Source: Spizellomyces punctatus DAOM BR117 (Eukaryota > Chytridiomycota > Chytridiomycetes > Spizellomycetales > Spizellomycetaceae). From it: a DNA stretch of 64,000 bases. A program made the position numbers and the translations under genes. Location: contig NW_015971545.1 in assembly GCF_000182565.1 (NCBI RefSeq), positions 756,208 to 820,207 of the forward strand, written 5' to 3'. Below the pieces are notes generated by a model. The model did not search any database, was not told the DNA's origin, and worked only from the letters and a program-made list of their open reading frames with translations. Position 1 is the first letter of the stretch. Each line of letters begins with the position of its first letter. Of the stretch, positions 51,285 through 63,722 are shown piece by piece.

Positions 51285-53365
51285 TCAACTCAGACCCAAG
51301 CCCTTTCGCAGCCAACCCCACCGACTCTCGCCACCAACATCCCATGTCTTTGCTCGTCCAGCAGGTAAGCCCGTTTTGAAGGCTCCCCGCCAAGTCTTTT
51401 CACCAGGTCCACTCCAATCTTCGCCAAGTACAACAAGCATTTGTCGGACAACGTCCATGAAGGACAATGCTGAGGTGCTTGACCCAGATCGACGACGTTC
51501 ATCGGCGGGTGATGGAACAGTCGACCAGCTCTTGCTTTTCCACTTTCGGCTACTAGTCGAGCCAGAGGGATCGGCGCCTAGAACGGTCGTTACGGTATTC
51601 TTTAGAGCGTTGACCCACTCTCTCCTTTCGCAGTCTGTTATGCCAATATGGCCGTTCAAAGCGTTCCGCTGGAAAATGGTCAGAACCCGTCCCAACGCAA
51701 CGGCAGGAACGACGGGAGAAACTCCGTATATCTTGGTCAGGTAGGGTATGTGACGTGGACGAAGTGTGGCACCACGGTCAATAAACTCGAGTATCACTCC
51801 CCAAGGTCCCTGATTCGAATACCTCTCTACAAGATCAGTTTGTCGGAAATCATCCGATTCAGGCCATCCGTCCCACCGCAGATGTGACTCATTTGCACTA
51901 GCGTTTCTAAACATTCGCTTCCATCTCTGTCCCAGTTCCGATACCCAGACCAACAAGTCATCAAAGCACTTTACTGAAAAGGCATGACCTGCACCATATC
52001 GTCCTACAACCCAACGCCAAACTGGGACAGGATTGGATTGCTCAAAGCATCGTGTGGCGTACGGCAGTGCGTATACGTTGGCAGGATGAAACAGAATCGT
52101 CTTCATTAGTGAGTCAGGAACATCAAAGGTTGACACTATGTGTTCAACGGTTTCGGGATAGAAGCCGTGCGACGATGGACCAAAGTAATCTCGCAGCACT
52201 TGATGCGCACATGAAAGAAGGAGAGGTTTAGGGACGTAGTTCTTAAGGGCCATGAGAATGCACGGTGTGGGACAATCCCGCAGTTGGGAGAGAACTACTT
52301 GTCGTGAGAGTGAGAAACCGCGCTTGATATACTCTGGTAGCAGTTCTGGGGCTTTGTCGCGGTTCTTTGACGATGAGAGTAGTTGACGCATAAAGGTGTC
52401 GTTGATTGCACGAGGATCCATTCCATTTTGATGTATAAGGACATCGAGAATGGATATATCGGCTTGGAGAAGTTGGTAGAGACGAATTGTTGCAGTTGGC
52501 GTCACTGTTTCTAATGGCACAAAATAAAAGCTCGAAATGAGCTCTCGAACTTGACCCAGATGTTGCTCAAGGTCGTTCGTAAGAGACTCAAATGCCATGA
52601 TGTCGTCCGTAGACTGAAAGTCTGTACTCCATCCATAAGTCATGTAAGCCTCTTCAAGAATAAAACTCTCCAAGTACGGAAGCTTTGAATCGTTCTTGTG
52701 ATGACGAACGAGCTGTTGAGCAAAAAATCGAGGGACACGCGCACCGCCTCGAATCATTAACTTTACAAGCTGCGGATCTTGGCGCAGCAGGCGGTGATGA
52801 TGTGTGTACGCTTGGTAGAGGGCGAGAGGCACGCCATACTTTCCATAGAGGCATGCACACCGAACATGGCGATCACTAAGGAGTCCGTGGGTTGCTCGGC
52901 TTGCTGCCGAGAAAGGGGCAAGGTCGGGAAGGTAAGATACAATTCGAGCCCAGATCTTGTTGAAATGAAAGAATTAGATCCAGCATACAAAAGACGCGAT
53001 GAAGGCAGGTTCCTTATGTACCTCTGTCGGCAGATCCTTCAACTCTCGTCCAGGTTTTTTCCTGGGCGGCGTCTTGAATTTTTGCTTTATATCGGCATTG
53101 ATAATCATGTCTCTACTACTGGCAAACACCATCTGCACATTGGTGTGGTTGTGTTTATGATGAGCATGTTTGCGAATTCCGCGTCCTTGTGTCCCAACTG
53201 ATTGATCTCCACATCCGGATGATCCCTTGACCTTGCGTGATGCTGATGGGGAGGAAGACGAAGAGAAGGAGAATGGCTTAAAAGCTGTGTGAAACCAAAA
53301 AGAATCTTGTGAGGAAGTGAATGTCGCGAAATTCACATGGGCGAAAACTCACCGATAGAAGGCAT
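51285..53365 (-). CDS. F-box protein, large
   Basis: Exons 53365-53353 (13 bp, MPSI), 53284-53022, 52955-51285; 648 residues. The F-box is split by the second intron: KDLPTE / IWARIVSYLPDLAPFSAASRATHGLLSD, at about residues 86-117, with the standard LPxEIWxxI start. After it, CLYGKYGVPLALYQAYTHHHRLL and many helical, tetratrico- or ankyrin-like segments without a clear repeat. Residues 10-30 are a serine-rich tract. F-box proteins tether substrates to SCF ubiquitin ligases. The long C-terminal region would be the substrate receptor; this architecture is frequent as expanded families in chytrids (inference). Confidence 0.75.
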
Positions 53366-54432
53366 GACAGCAAATGAGGTGAATTTGGGGTGTGACAGAT
53401 GCTGTCTGATTTTTATGTAACTTGCAAGCAGTGGAAGAACGGATTTCCCATACAGGGAACGCAGCAGGGTTTTCGGGTGCGCGATAGACGCTCGGAAGTG
53501 ACGTTTGCTTTTTTGATCCGTCCTTTTAGTTGCGTCCTTGTTCTTAAATGGAATTCCCAAGACGCAAACCTAAACTGCTCCGCACGCTTAAAATCTTAAA
53601 TTGTATTTCGTATTAACACGGCCTCCGCCCCCAGAACCCCTCCGTTATTTGGTTATTTGGGCGCTCTTGCTTCCTTGGCTTCCCTCGCTTTGCTTTGCTG
53701 CTCCTCCTTGACCCTTCCCTCCGTCCCCCTGCCGTTTGGACACACTGTACGCTCTGTCCAAAAACTATTTCAGGGAGGGCGTCATGCGCATTTACATTCA
53801 GAAGGGCATGTGACTCAAAGGAGGCTGTGTGATCTGAGGGCGCAGTCATGGGATGAATAAGCTTTTAAAGCAACAACCATCCCTCATTAATTTCAACTTG
53901 TCCTTAACGGGGGCAGTTGCACAGAAGTTTAAGAGTTGGAACCTCCGAATGCTTGTTGCTTACGGCTGTGTTGCATCCCATCCATGTGCTGAGAGGTTCA
54001 GTTTGCTTTCGAAACTGCTGTTTGGGCCTTTGGGACCGTTCCAAATGTCACCCATCCCTCCTTTGACTGTGCAACACTCGGGAGGGAAAAACATTTGTGT
54101 GCCCTGCCAAGTTTTTTAGGGCGCCTTGCCGTCAAGGAGCTGTTCGACACGGAGGACAAGTCACTTGTTATTCTTTATTTGTAAATGACTTGGCAGGAAT
54201 TGACTGCGGCGGGCCAACACACAAGGGAAAACGGCTGCATGCCAACGTGCCAAAAACAACCATTTGCATGTGTTGTCGTAGGTGATGGATGCCAAAATCA
54301 GTTATTTTTGTTGACGAAGCGGCAGGCATCAAAGGAAAAGTTGTATCCACACACACGCGGTCAAGGTCGGGGACCGCGCCCTAAAGTGTGTTGAAAATGG
54401 ATTTCAGGCTTCTTTGCCTCTCGTCTTCAACA
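53366..54432. other. intergenic, 1.07 kb, no gene seen
   Basis: Several short frames on both strands, none with conserved pattern or splice support. The tRNA begins at its right end. Confidence 0.45.
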
Positions 54433-54505
54433 GGGGAATTAGCTCAAATGGTAGAGCGCTCGCTTAGCATGCGAGAGGCACGGGGATCGATACCCCGATT
54501 CTCCA
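54433..54505 (+). tRNA. tRNA-Ala (AGC)
   Basis: Cloverleaf: acceptor GGGGAAT pairs with ATTCTCC (one G-U), the D arm contains TAGCTCAAATGG (A box), anticodon loop CTTAGCATG gives AGC, the T arm contains GGGATCGATACCC (B box), discriminator A. No intron, 73 nt. A T run about 25-30 nt downstream (54530-54538) fits RNA polymerase III termination. Confidence 0.95.
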
Positions 54506-54724
54506 CATGACTTGAGTGAATTAAAGTAATTTTTTTTTCTTATTCGATATTGTTCGACTATACCGCTGTTTTTGGATTGGACATTGTATAGCCCATCTCA
54601 TATGAATACCACGGTGTTCATGATGCAAATCCAGCTCCAAAAAACACTAGCAACCGCTTTGCCCCAGCTCGTCCAATAACCTCTACAAGCTCCTCCTCCC
54701 TTGCATTCACCAATCGCTCTACCG

Positions 54725-55488
54725 CTACATATAAAAACACCGAGTTGGATCAACACGTCCCAACACGTAATCAAACATGGTCCACGTACTTTCAAACCTC
54801 TTTAACAGCTCTCCAGCCTTAACATCTCCTACCCCGGGACACGTCTTGACTGTCTGCAACAACGTCTGAGCATACGTGGGATCCTTTGTTTTATTTTTGA
54901 TACTCGTTAGAGAAGACGGTTTTGGCGGGCGATGTTCTTGATGTGCCTGAGATCCATTACATCAACATCAATGCATTTAACGAGAAACATTTGCAGTCTT
55001 ACTACGTACGAGTCGAGCCAAAAACCTCGCTCCCTCAACAGCACTGCCAACCGGTAACACATTGATACCGCACTCAACAGCAACCTTCCATTGTATCTGT
55101 GTCCATACTGGTGTTGAAGGCTTGTTGATAATCAACACGGATCGACTGTGCTAGCACGTATCCATAAGATACCAATTCAAATATCACATAGCCCAAACTG
55201 CTCACAACCAACCTTTTTCAACCGACAACAAACATCTTTGATAACTGTATCCCAATCTTCATCAAAAGATCCGATCCAACACCCCGCAAACCCTTGCGAT
55301 ATGATAAAATCCACTGGAAGCGTCTCACACATGGTTCGTACGTATACTATCACAAGGAGTGGGTAATCGATCACTGCTCTATTTCAAAGTAAATGAGACT
55401 CACGGTTCTTTGGTAATTGTTCAAGCCCTTTGGCAAAGTCGCTGCCTGTTAGGCTTGGCGAAATGAGAATGTAGGGAACATGCGCCAT
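54725..55488 (-). CDS. FAAP24-like protein (ERCC4-type nuclease fold plus HhH)
   Basis: Four exons: 55488-55404, 55373-55213, 55150-55010, 54883-54725; 181 residues. Acceptor of exon 2 could be 55375. Region 95-150: SRSVLIINKP...TQIQWKVAVECGINVLPVGSAVEGARFLARL, alpha/beta like the pseudonuclease domain of FAAP24. The last 50 residues, YAQTLLQTVKTCPGVGDVKAGELLKRF, are a helix-hairpin-helix like that at the human FAAP24 C-terminus. FAAP24 pairs with FANCM in interstrand crosslink repair. Length is close to human (215). A different HhH repair subunit remains possible. Confidence 0.6.
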
Positions 55489-55760
55489 GTGGTGGTTTCT
55501 GAGAGCTGCAAGGCTAGATATCAAATAAACTCAAGACTGTGGAAAGGCCGACTCTGACTGTGGTTTTATTGGGGACATGCAGTGGGCAGTGGACATTTCA
55601 ACGACTTTTTCGTAACAGTTTTTGTTTGTGTCAGCATGTCCGACATTCTGGATCTTGAATCAACTGCACAGCCACATGCACAAGGTTGCGGATATGTACG
55701 GAACGGAACCCAAGCAGCATAATCATTTTCAATCCGTCATTATACACAACACAGTAACTT

Positions 55761-58700
55761 TTATTCACCCTTCTCCCCTTCCTCCCTCTTTCTCCCCTCT
55801 CTCTCCCCCCTCTGACCCACCCCAGTCCATCCCTCAAGTTCATTCATGAAATGTCTAAAACTGGGCAGTGTTACTCGATCATCCAACCCAGGAGGGCCAC
55901 CGACCTGAGGAGACGCTGCCCGCGGCGGATTCTGAGATGCTGTCATAGACGGCGGAACAGACGACGCTCGCTCTTGAGCGCGTTCTCTAGACCTCGACCG
56001 TTCGCGCTCCACGTCGTGATGATGGCTGGAGGAAGCAGAAGGGGTTGACGGTCGGTACGGGTCTCTTGGCACATGGGGTGAGTATCCAATTGGCAGCATG
56101 GGCGAAAAGGAATGCGGTTGGGGTTGTGGTTGATGGGGGTGGTGTTGATGTTGGGCAAAAATTTGACCGGCAGTTGGCTGGTTAGCATACCGCGCCGGAA
56201 CAACGTATCCGACCTGTCGATCATACAACGACGATGACGGACGTCGTTGATCGTCTCGTGTTGATTCTGACGGGCGACTACTCGGCGGTGGCTGCTGTTG
56301 TGACTGTTGCTGCTGCTGCTGAGACGGTGCTATGGACACTGGGACATAATGGACTTGGCCACTTCCAGCACCGGTCGCAACAGGCACGGATGCAGAGGTT
56401 ACGTAGGTTGTATAACCAGGGATAACAGGACCATACCGCGTCACATATCCTCGAGGAGGCATGCCTTGCAACGGTCCAGGACCTTCTTGTCCAGTAGGAG
56501 TTGATGCCCGATGAGGTTGCCCAGAAGGTTGCCCAAATCCACCAAGACTCGCTCTTCGTTGTGCAATATAACTGTTCAAATAAGGCGTGGGGGTGCTTGG
56601 CGCACTGCCAGGATAGTTATTCCCAGGGCCGGTCGTCAGGCGACCAGGAAAATTACCAGAAGCTTGGGGTGAAGCCGAAGTGGTCACCGTACCAGGAGTG
56701 CTTCTCGTCCCATTTGCTGTTGAAGCAACCGGCACAGAATTCGATGGCGGCGTACCCATTGTAGTGAATCCCAAGTGCTGTCCTTGCATGTGTGTCAGCA
56801 ACGTCAGAGGGCCTATTGTGTTTGACATGACTCCCCCAAATTGCTGAGTCGGGTGCATGTAAGCTGATGGGTGCGAATGCTGCGATGGCCGGCTGCTGTA
56901 AGCATGATCAGAGGTTGTCGGGCTGATGCCAGCTCCCGACGCACCCGACGTCGTGCTACCGCCGGTCCGTCCAGTGCTTTCGAGCTTTTCAAGTCCTTGT
57001 TTGCTTGGCCGACGACTTCTGCTGGTACCGGATGCTTGCCTTGTGTGACTCTCTGCTTCGGATGGTCTCAAATGTGTCGCGCCCTGCTGTAAAAGTTCAA
57101 CGGATCGGCTTAACAAACTGTGAAGACCCGGTTTTCCAGCACCAGGCGGTTGTCCTAGTTCCGTAGCGTCCAACGCTACCGACGATAAACGTGCACCTTC
57201 AGTCTCCACCGTTGGAATACCAACCTCTTCCATGCCTGAGAGTCCCAACGATATCAACGACATGGCAGCGTCCTGTCGGCTCACATTTTCCTCCACACCG
57301 CCGAGAGCTGCCACTCCGCTTCCTTGCCGCCTTCGCTGCACAAGAGTGTCTTCTCCCAGCAATCCATTTGCATCGTCAGATTTTCCTTTCCCTTTCTCCT
57401 TTCCCACCAACCGCGGCATCGCAGCAGTTCCCCCAGCAGCTGTCTTCTCCTTTTCTTTTTGTATTCGACTTTTCCTTGTTTGTGCTCCTTTCCGTCCAGC
57501 GGCTCTCTTCTTCTGCTTGTCTTTAACCGCATCATACTCCTCCTCGAAAATGGCCAGCTCCCTCAACCTTGACGCGGGTGGTTGTAAACGGGGAATCTTA
57601 AACGGAAATTCGGACGGCATGTCCTCAAGAGAGGATACAATCTCTCGTACAGACAAGACAAATTCGGGATCATCTCCACGCGGTTTTTCAGTATCGTTTG
57701 GACTCGACTGCGTTGCTTCTCGGTCACGGAGTTGAGATATTACATCATCAAAAGATTCAATAGCCGAAACAGTATCTGAAGTCTCCTTCTCATCCACATC
57801 CATCGCATCCTGATCGAATTCGCTATCATCAGTACTTCTTGGTCGTTTTGGAGCCTTTGCAACCCGCTCTTCGACCGCCTCATCATACCAAACTTTCAGC
57901 TGCTTCATTCTCGTTGCAATTTTTTGCTGGAGCCACAACGTCCGGGCTATAACTATATGCGACTCTTGATCCAATGCGTTAGATGCACCAATTACGCTAT
58001 GTCGCCAGAAATCCATTAGAAACCGGTCATAGTCTGAATCGAGAAACATCCGTCGTGCAGAGTCGACGCCACACGCAGATGCCTGTCCAAGGTACACTTG
58101 TCTAGATTCGTTCAGGGCCATTTGCAGAGATCGATGGATTTCTCGTAACACATTTCCGTTCATATATCCCTGTTCTCTGATTCCCACGGGTATCCGCATT
58201 CCGGTGAGATCAGAGTGATAAACGAGATCTCTGTAGAAGGGGACCGGGTTGTCTTCAGGATAGGGAGGATATATTTCGTCAGTCTTGAGGATACCTTCGC
58301 TTGTTTGGAGACCAGCTCTGTAAGCGACGATGGCGTGTATTGGTGCTTTCAGGGGTTCACCCGGAGCCGCACGGAGAATATTTGGTAAGAGACGATTCGG
58401 ATTGTTTGATGAAGCAACTGAGACCAGTAGACCAATGCCTTCTGGAATCAACGTCTGAAGAAATGCTTGCTTTGTAATGTCTTGGCACGTTGGTTGCAAG
58501 GGTCGGGATGGATCATTGCTGTGCAAGTCACATTGATTATTGTTGAAGTCTGGCACGATAATAGTAGCTTCCTTACCTCCTATACCATCCAACACATTCC
58601 AGATCCGATTCGTGAAACTTTGCAACTGCTTGTTTAATTGATACTGGATCTTCTACAACTTTTCCTTGGAGCAGTTCTAGCACTTGTCTAAGTGATAAAA

Positions 58701-59195
58701 TGTCAGCACCATCGTCCAGTACTTTTTGTATTAAAAATTCGCAGCAATGCGAACGCACCGTTCGGCAGCAAAGAAACTGGAAACGTGGCAGACAACTTTC
58801 CACTGATGGCCCTTCCCTCTAGGTCTTGGTACCTTCATTGGTATCCAACTTCCACCCAAGAATCCAGTGACATCATATCGTGTATCGCTATAGGCTTGAT
58901 TCAACAGAGCTGTATATACCGACTTGTCCAAAACGACAACGAGTTGCGCGTCCTGGCTGCAGCACATCAGTTATCAGGACAGGTACAGATCGATGGCCAA
59001 TTTAAGGCTAAAATGACGTTGTTCATCTACGTACCCTGCAGCAGGCTGCTCAAGAAGAGAAACGGGGACTCGCCGAGAGGCTTCTGATATGCCACTCAGT
59101 GGGACCCATTCTGGTGGCCAATCAGCTGGTCGTGTTATGGGAGGCACAGGATCCAAAGGAAGGGGAAGTCTGTTGAGAGCGAGCGGTTGCGACAT
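55761..59195 (-). CDS. MPN (JAMM-fold) protein lacking the metal-binding histidines, long disordered tail
   Basis: Exons 59195-59035, 58956-58833, 58802-58759, 58687-58577, 58518-55761; 1,065 residues. The MPN domain (about 55-210): QLVVVLDKSVYTALLNQAYSDTRYDVTGFLGGSW, then ESDLECVGWYRSNDPSRPLQPTCQDITKQ and GIGLLVSV. In active JAMM proteases the corresponding site is GWYHSHP-x..S-x..D with an upstream Glu; here HSH is RSN and the Glu is Asp, while the later Asp is kept. So it is probably a non-catalytic MPN, nearest MPND/MYSM1-type by the GWYxSxP..D pattern. Residues about 460-1,065 are Ser/Gln/His/Pro-rich and disordered (GLN and HQHHPHQ runs). Confidence 0.75.
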
Positions 59196-59935
59196 GGTGT
59201 TTAACACACAATAGTAATGCGTTGTGGAGTCGCTATATCTGTCGTACGCAAGGCATTGCCAGCAAAGATCTCGTTTGTTGGTGGTGCAAAGAGAAATTCC
59301 AAGCCCGACGCATCTTGTCCCTCTGTTGCCATGCAACGACCACGCGGGTTTGGCACAGCCATGTTCACCACGAAAAGTTCACCACGCGCTCAACCTTCAC
59401 TTGAAACCCTTTTTTGACAGCTGAGAGTCAAAAGCAATGTTTGTAAAGGCGGGTCACCGCTGATGCTAAACGGCAAAAGACAAGCTAGATCCGTTTAAGG
59501 ACGTTCATAAACTCAATGATCGATGAGGTGATTCATCCGCAATCCGCAGGAGAATACCCGACCCGACGGGCTAAAGACACTCGATATCTATGGGGATACG
59601 CAAAAGGTTGAAAATCCAAATCGATGGCAAGTGTGTGCGTTTGAGGAAATCCAACGTTCGTAGGCCAAACAATCGTCGTAAAGAAGAAGAGCAAATAATC
59701 ATCATGTGATCGGTAGAATGGAAATAGTCGATGAAAAGTCATTTGTTTTTATTTGGATTTCAAAATTCATTTTGGCTGCTTCGGCTCTACTTTTTTGCAA
59801 GAAACTTTTTTTTATCTAAACTTGCGATGGGGACACACCACCGCCGTCAAGTTTCGCAGACTTTCTTCCTTGCGTTGGAGGCTTTAGAAGGAGAGTGCGA
59901 GAGCGTCCTCCCCGACTTGCCTTTCGCAAAGCAAG
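59196..59935. promoter_or_regulatory. divergent promoter region, 740 bp
   Basis: Between the leftward MPN gene and the rightward hydrolase. No motif assigned; no gene seen. Confidence 0.35.
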
Positions 59936-61815
59936 ATGCCCGTGGGCCATGGTCCTCTCCGCTATCTAGTCATACGCGCGTTGGCGTTTGCCATCGACTG
60001 TATCGCACCAGTCTCCATTGCATATACCTTGTACGCTCTTGTAAATCACTACAACGGCACACGACATGGCATTGTATTTGACGGCACATGGACGAACGTG
60101 TTCTATACCATGTTGCTTCCGATATGGTTTGTTTTTGAAACAGCTTTCTATGTGTGGATGCTATGGCAGAGACAAAGGTTTCAGGCCATGAAGGATGTGC
60201 CGGGTTTGGACAATGATAGGAGGTACTTTGACTTGCTCCTCCAGAGTGCATGAGGCATTCTCATTGATTATCTTGGCGCTGTATTAAACAGGCGCTTTAT
60301 GTTTGGACGAATGCTCAAAACGATATCGCAGAGAAGATTCCCGCATTTCTTGGCGACTCAATTCATGTGGAAGGATTGTTACACACAACTGACTAGCGAG
60401 GAGATTGAAGAAGTCTACATGGACAATGTCAAAGAATGGTGACTATCTGCTTCATTGCAATTAGCGTTGGAAGCGTCGGCAAAGCTGGAGCTGAATTTTG
60501 CCTGATAGGGCTGCGTGGGCATTCTTCTCCAAGCCATCCTGGAAACACGTCCTCGAGTCACCCAATGGCAAACAGCTCGCGTTGGAAGGAGAGGAAATGA
60601 TAGATAACATGGCTTTTCGGAAAGGAATCGTCTTTCAAGAAGGTTACAATGAGAAGATCAGGTTAGAGCACTGCTCCGATGTCGAGGTGAATTGAGTAGC
60701 AAATGACTGATCTCCTTCTTAGAACGGTAACCATCTCCTACAACCCGGTGGAAGCCTTCCCCAAACCGCTTCTCCTGTATGCTGTGGTTGCTCTACTCGA
60801 ATTTGGCGCTCGTTGCATTTTTCGGATGCTCGGATTCCAGCGATACCCCGCCCACCGCACGGATTTGGCACCGGATATGCCCGAACGGGGAATTACATAT
60901 TGGTTGAGGATGCCAAAAGGGAATACCGTCGATGCTCGACGAAGGAGAAAAAGAGAAGAGTCGGACTTGCCCATTGTGTTTATACACGTACGTACGCATG
61001 AATCTGGCGTTCGAATTTAAATTGACAATCGACATATCTGCAGGGACTGGGAGGCGGTCTCTGGTGCTATCTCAAGTTCATCGGCAAACTCTGGTGGACC
61101 CAATCGGCACGCCCCATCTACCTTGTTGAACTTCCCCACGTTAGCATGAGGCTTGTCCAATCTTCACCAGATCCGGACACGACTGTCCGTGAACTTGTGG
61201 CTATGCTACGCCGCCATGCACATGATTCTGCCACATTCATTGGCCATTCCCTTGGATCGGCTTACGTTGCATACATGATCAACCATACCAAAGCCGTCGC
61301 CGGAGTTGTCATGATAGATCCTGTCTGCTTTAACATTTATGACGCAAATTTGTTATATAATTTCGTACATCGTCGGCCAGGTGCCGGAGGGAAACCACTA
61401 AAAGCCAACGAGTTTTTGGTATATTGGTTGGTGTCCAGGGAGCTGTACATTTCTCAGTGGATTTCGAGACGTAAGTTCTGTTTCTGTTTCAGTCGATTAG
61501 AATGATCATTGATTATTGTCTTTAGAGTTTCTCTGGTACCGCGCACACTGCCTGACATCATCACTCCCTTCGTCGGCGCACATCTTTCTTGCGGGCAAGG
61601 ACAACATTATCGACACGAGTACCGTAAAAACGTACCTTGACGACCATGATGCATCATATACATACTACGAGAATCTAGATCACGCACAATTTCTCCTTTC
61701 AGAAAAGATTGAATGGGAAATTGTGGATAAGATTGGCTCCGTTTGTAAAAATGCCGCAAAAGAATGGGGACGAAAGTCTGGTGCGGACAGACGGAGGAGG
61801 AGGATGAGGCGGTAG
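59936..61815 (+). CDS. membrane-anchored alpha/beta hydrolase (lipase-like)
   Basis: Six exons: 59936-60222, 60292-60438, 60509-60661, 60723-60987, 61044-61470, 61526-61815; 522 residues. The N-terminus has two membrane segments (RALAFAIDCIAPVSIAYTLYALV; VFYTMLLPIWFVFETAFYVWML). The hydrolase fold begins at LPIVFIHGLGGG (oxyanion loop), nucleophile elbow GHSLGSA, acid DNIIDTSTV, and His in ENLDHAQFL, so the Ser-Asp-His triad is complete. A basic C-terminal tail (GRKSGADRRRRRMRR). It probably hydrolyses a lipid ester at a membrane; substrate unknown. Confidence 0.85.
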
Positions 61816-62455
61816 GGCCCCTCAGCGAAACTTACTGGAAACATGTTAGGGCTTGTTGGTAGCGTAGATATCTGATACTATTATTATATTTTCCTTTGGC
61901 ATTCCATGACGAGGGCACTCGCGCACAGACATGTACAAACAATTCGTAGAGACCAAGATCTGCATTCAATATATAAAAAAATAAACCTCTAAAAATGCTC
62001 GTTTTTGCATTTGTTACTCTATCAAGAATGTTTTTTAAAAGTTCCAACTCACGCGTGTTCATTTTTATTTTGATCATCCCGATATAGAACGCGATATGGC
62101 CACCTGTGTAGCAATGTGTTGTCCGCAAAGCGGCGAACTCGTTGCGGGAGGGGAACACGCACAGTTGAAACCTCAAATTGGGAACGATGGCCGCTCTAAA
62201 AAAATCGTTCAATCGAGGGTCCCCCCGAATGAGAGCGATTACGACGCCTACGGTGGGACCCTGACAGCAAGTTGAACCCTGTATAGACCAGTCTTGTAGG
62301 AGCAAAGAGTTGGCAACCCAAGTTGGCACTTTGTTCGTTGATCACAAATTTAGACTGCAGAGCATGCCTGGGATGAGCTGACACTCCCTTCTTATGATCT
62401 CACTTGTCGTCTTTCCCAATGTTTCTCCTCACTGTTTGATCAAACATCTGCAATT
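61816..62455. other. intergenic, 640 bp, no gene seen
   Basis: A leftward frame at 61832-62329 has no conserved pattern and looks fortuitous. Confidence 0.4.
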
Positions 62456-63722
62456 ATGGCGAGTAAAGTCGAGGATTCATGGTGCGATTGGAGAGGTAGA
62501 TATGAACTACGGTTATGGTGTGTTTGGCGGATCTGTATCCTGTATCTAATGGCAGCTTGTTATGTGCAGTTCAAATATATCACTGTCACTATTCGAACTT
62601 GTGGCGGATCTTCTTTTGCAGTACGTCTCGCCTTGCTACCCGCCTTTTTTCCCTGAAAACTCATAAACCTTCTCTTCTTTCATAGTCATGTCCACCATGT
62701 GCTTTACTGTCGCCGCTATCGGAATCTACATACTCTACAGAAAAATCTGCGTCAATGGAGGGAGGTTTTTCAATGTCATCGAAGGATGGAAACAGCCAAG
62801 ACCTTTTGAATGTTTTATTTTGTGGATGACTGTCTCTTGTCTGGGGCATGGGATCTACGGGGTGCTGATTTTGGTGGATGTACTGAAGAGCGAGGCAAAC
62901 AAAGAGTTCTGGGTGGGTTTGCAAACGCTTCTTGCTTTATGGGAACATTTGGCACAGGGCTGACGAGCTTTATTATCAACCCGACAGCAAAGCTGGCCCT
63001 GGAACGCCGCGCAAGTGGCAGTCGTCCTCTACTTCTTCGGTATTCTCCATGCGACACCGGCGCTTGATATAAAATCGACGGCAAGCACGGAACCTCAAGC
63101 CCTTCCTTCCTCCCGCACCATGTCCATTCTAACCACCTTATTCACTGCCGTACCCGCCGCGGTCCTCACTCTCCTCAGTGTCCTCTCTGGTTTCGCAAGA
63201 GATCAAAAGTGGACTCATGCCCAAGATGCGCTCTTGATCCTCACCCTCACAGTTTGGGCTCTTGTCTGCATCGCAACGGCTCTGGCAGTCGGATATTCTG
63301 GTAGTAGGCTTATCAACCTGATAAAGTCCGCCATTCCTCTCCTTCCAAGTTCCAGTACACAAATCAGGCTCACCAGAACAGCCCGCAAGGTCTACTTGTT
63401 AACAGGATGGATCGTGATCAAATTGTGCATCTACGCTGCCGCACTGCTGCTTTTTGCCGGTTTTCGGGAACGGATCCTCGAAAACGCCCCATTGTCGATT
63501 TTCCTTGCGGGGTGTTGGTGGTTGTGTCTGCCATCCGGTCTTTTGGTCGTTTTTATAGTGGCGCTGGTCGTGTGAGTATCTAATTCTTCGATTGTGGTTA
63601 ATGCTTTAGATCTAACTGTACTCTTTCCTAGCTCTCATCAGACGCACAGAGTTTCTGATTCATCCTCATCATTCAAGTTTCCGTTCGACATGCAGAGTCA
63701 ACCCGCATCGGATCCATCGTGA
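62456..63722 (+). CDS. polytopic (about 7-segment) membrane protein, unknown
   Basis: Exons 62456-62495, 62570-62620, 62686-62912, 62988-63571, 63632-63722; 330 residues. The 75-bp third intron uses acceptor CCCGACAG with a CTGAC branch site, which is what joins the hydrophobic halves in frame. Segments seen: MSTMCFTVAAIGIYILY, FECFILWMTVSCLGHGIYGVLI, AQVAVVLYFFGIL, ILTTLFTAVPAAVLTLLSVL, LLILTLTVWALVCIATALAV, YLLTGWIVIKLCIYAAALLLFAG and IFLAGCWWLCLPSGLLVVFIVALVV. A Ser-rich tail follows. The seven-segment topology resembles fungal receptor-like proteins, but no family motif was found. Confidence 0.65.

Noticed and set aside
61832-62329. 165-codon leftward frame after the hydrolase
   Set aside because: No domain, no splice logic and overlapping the hydrolase 3' flank.
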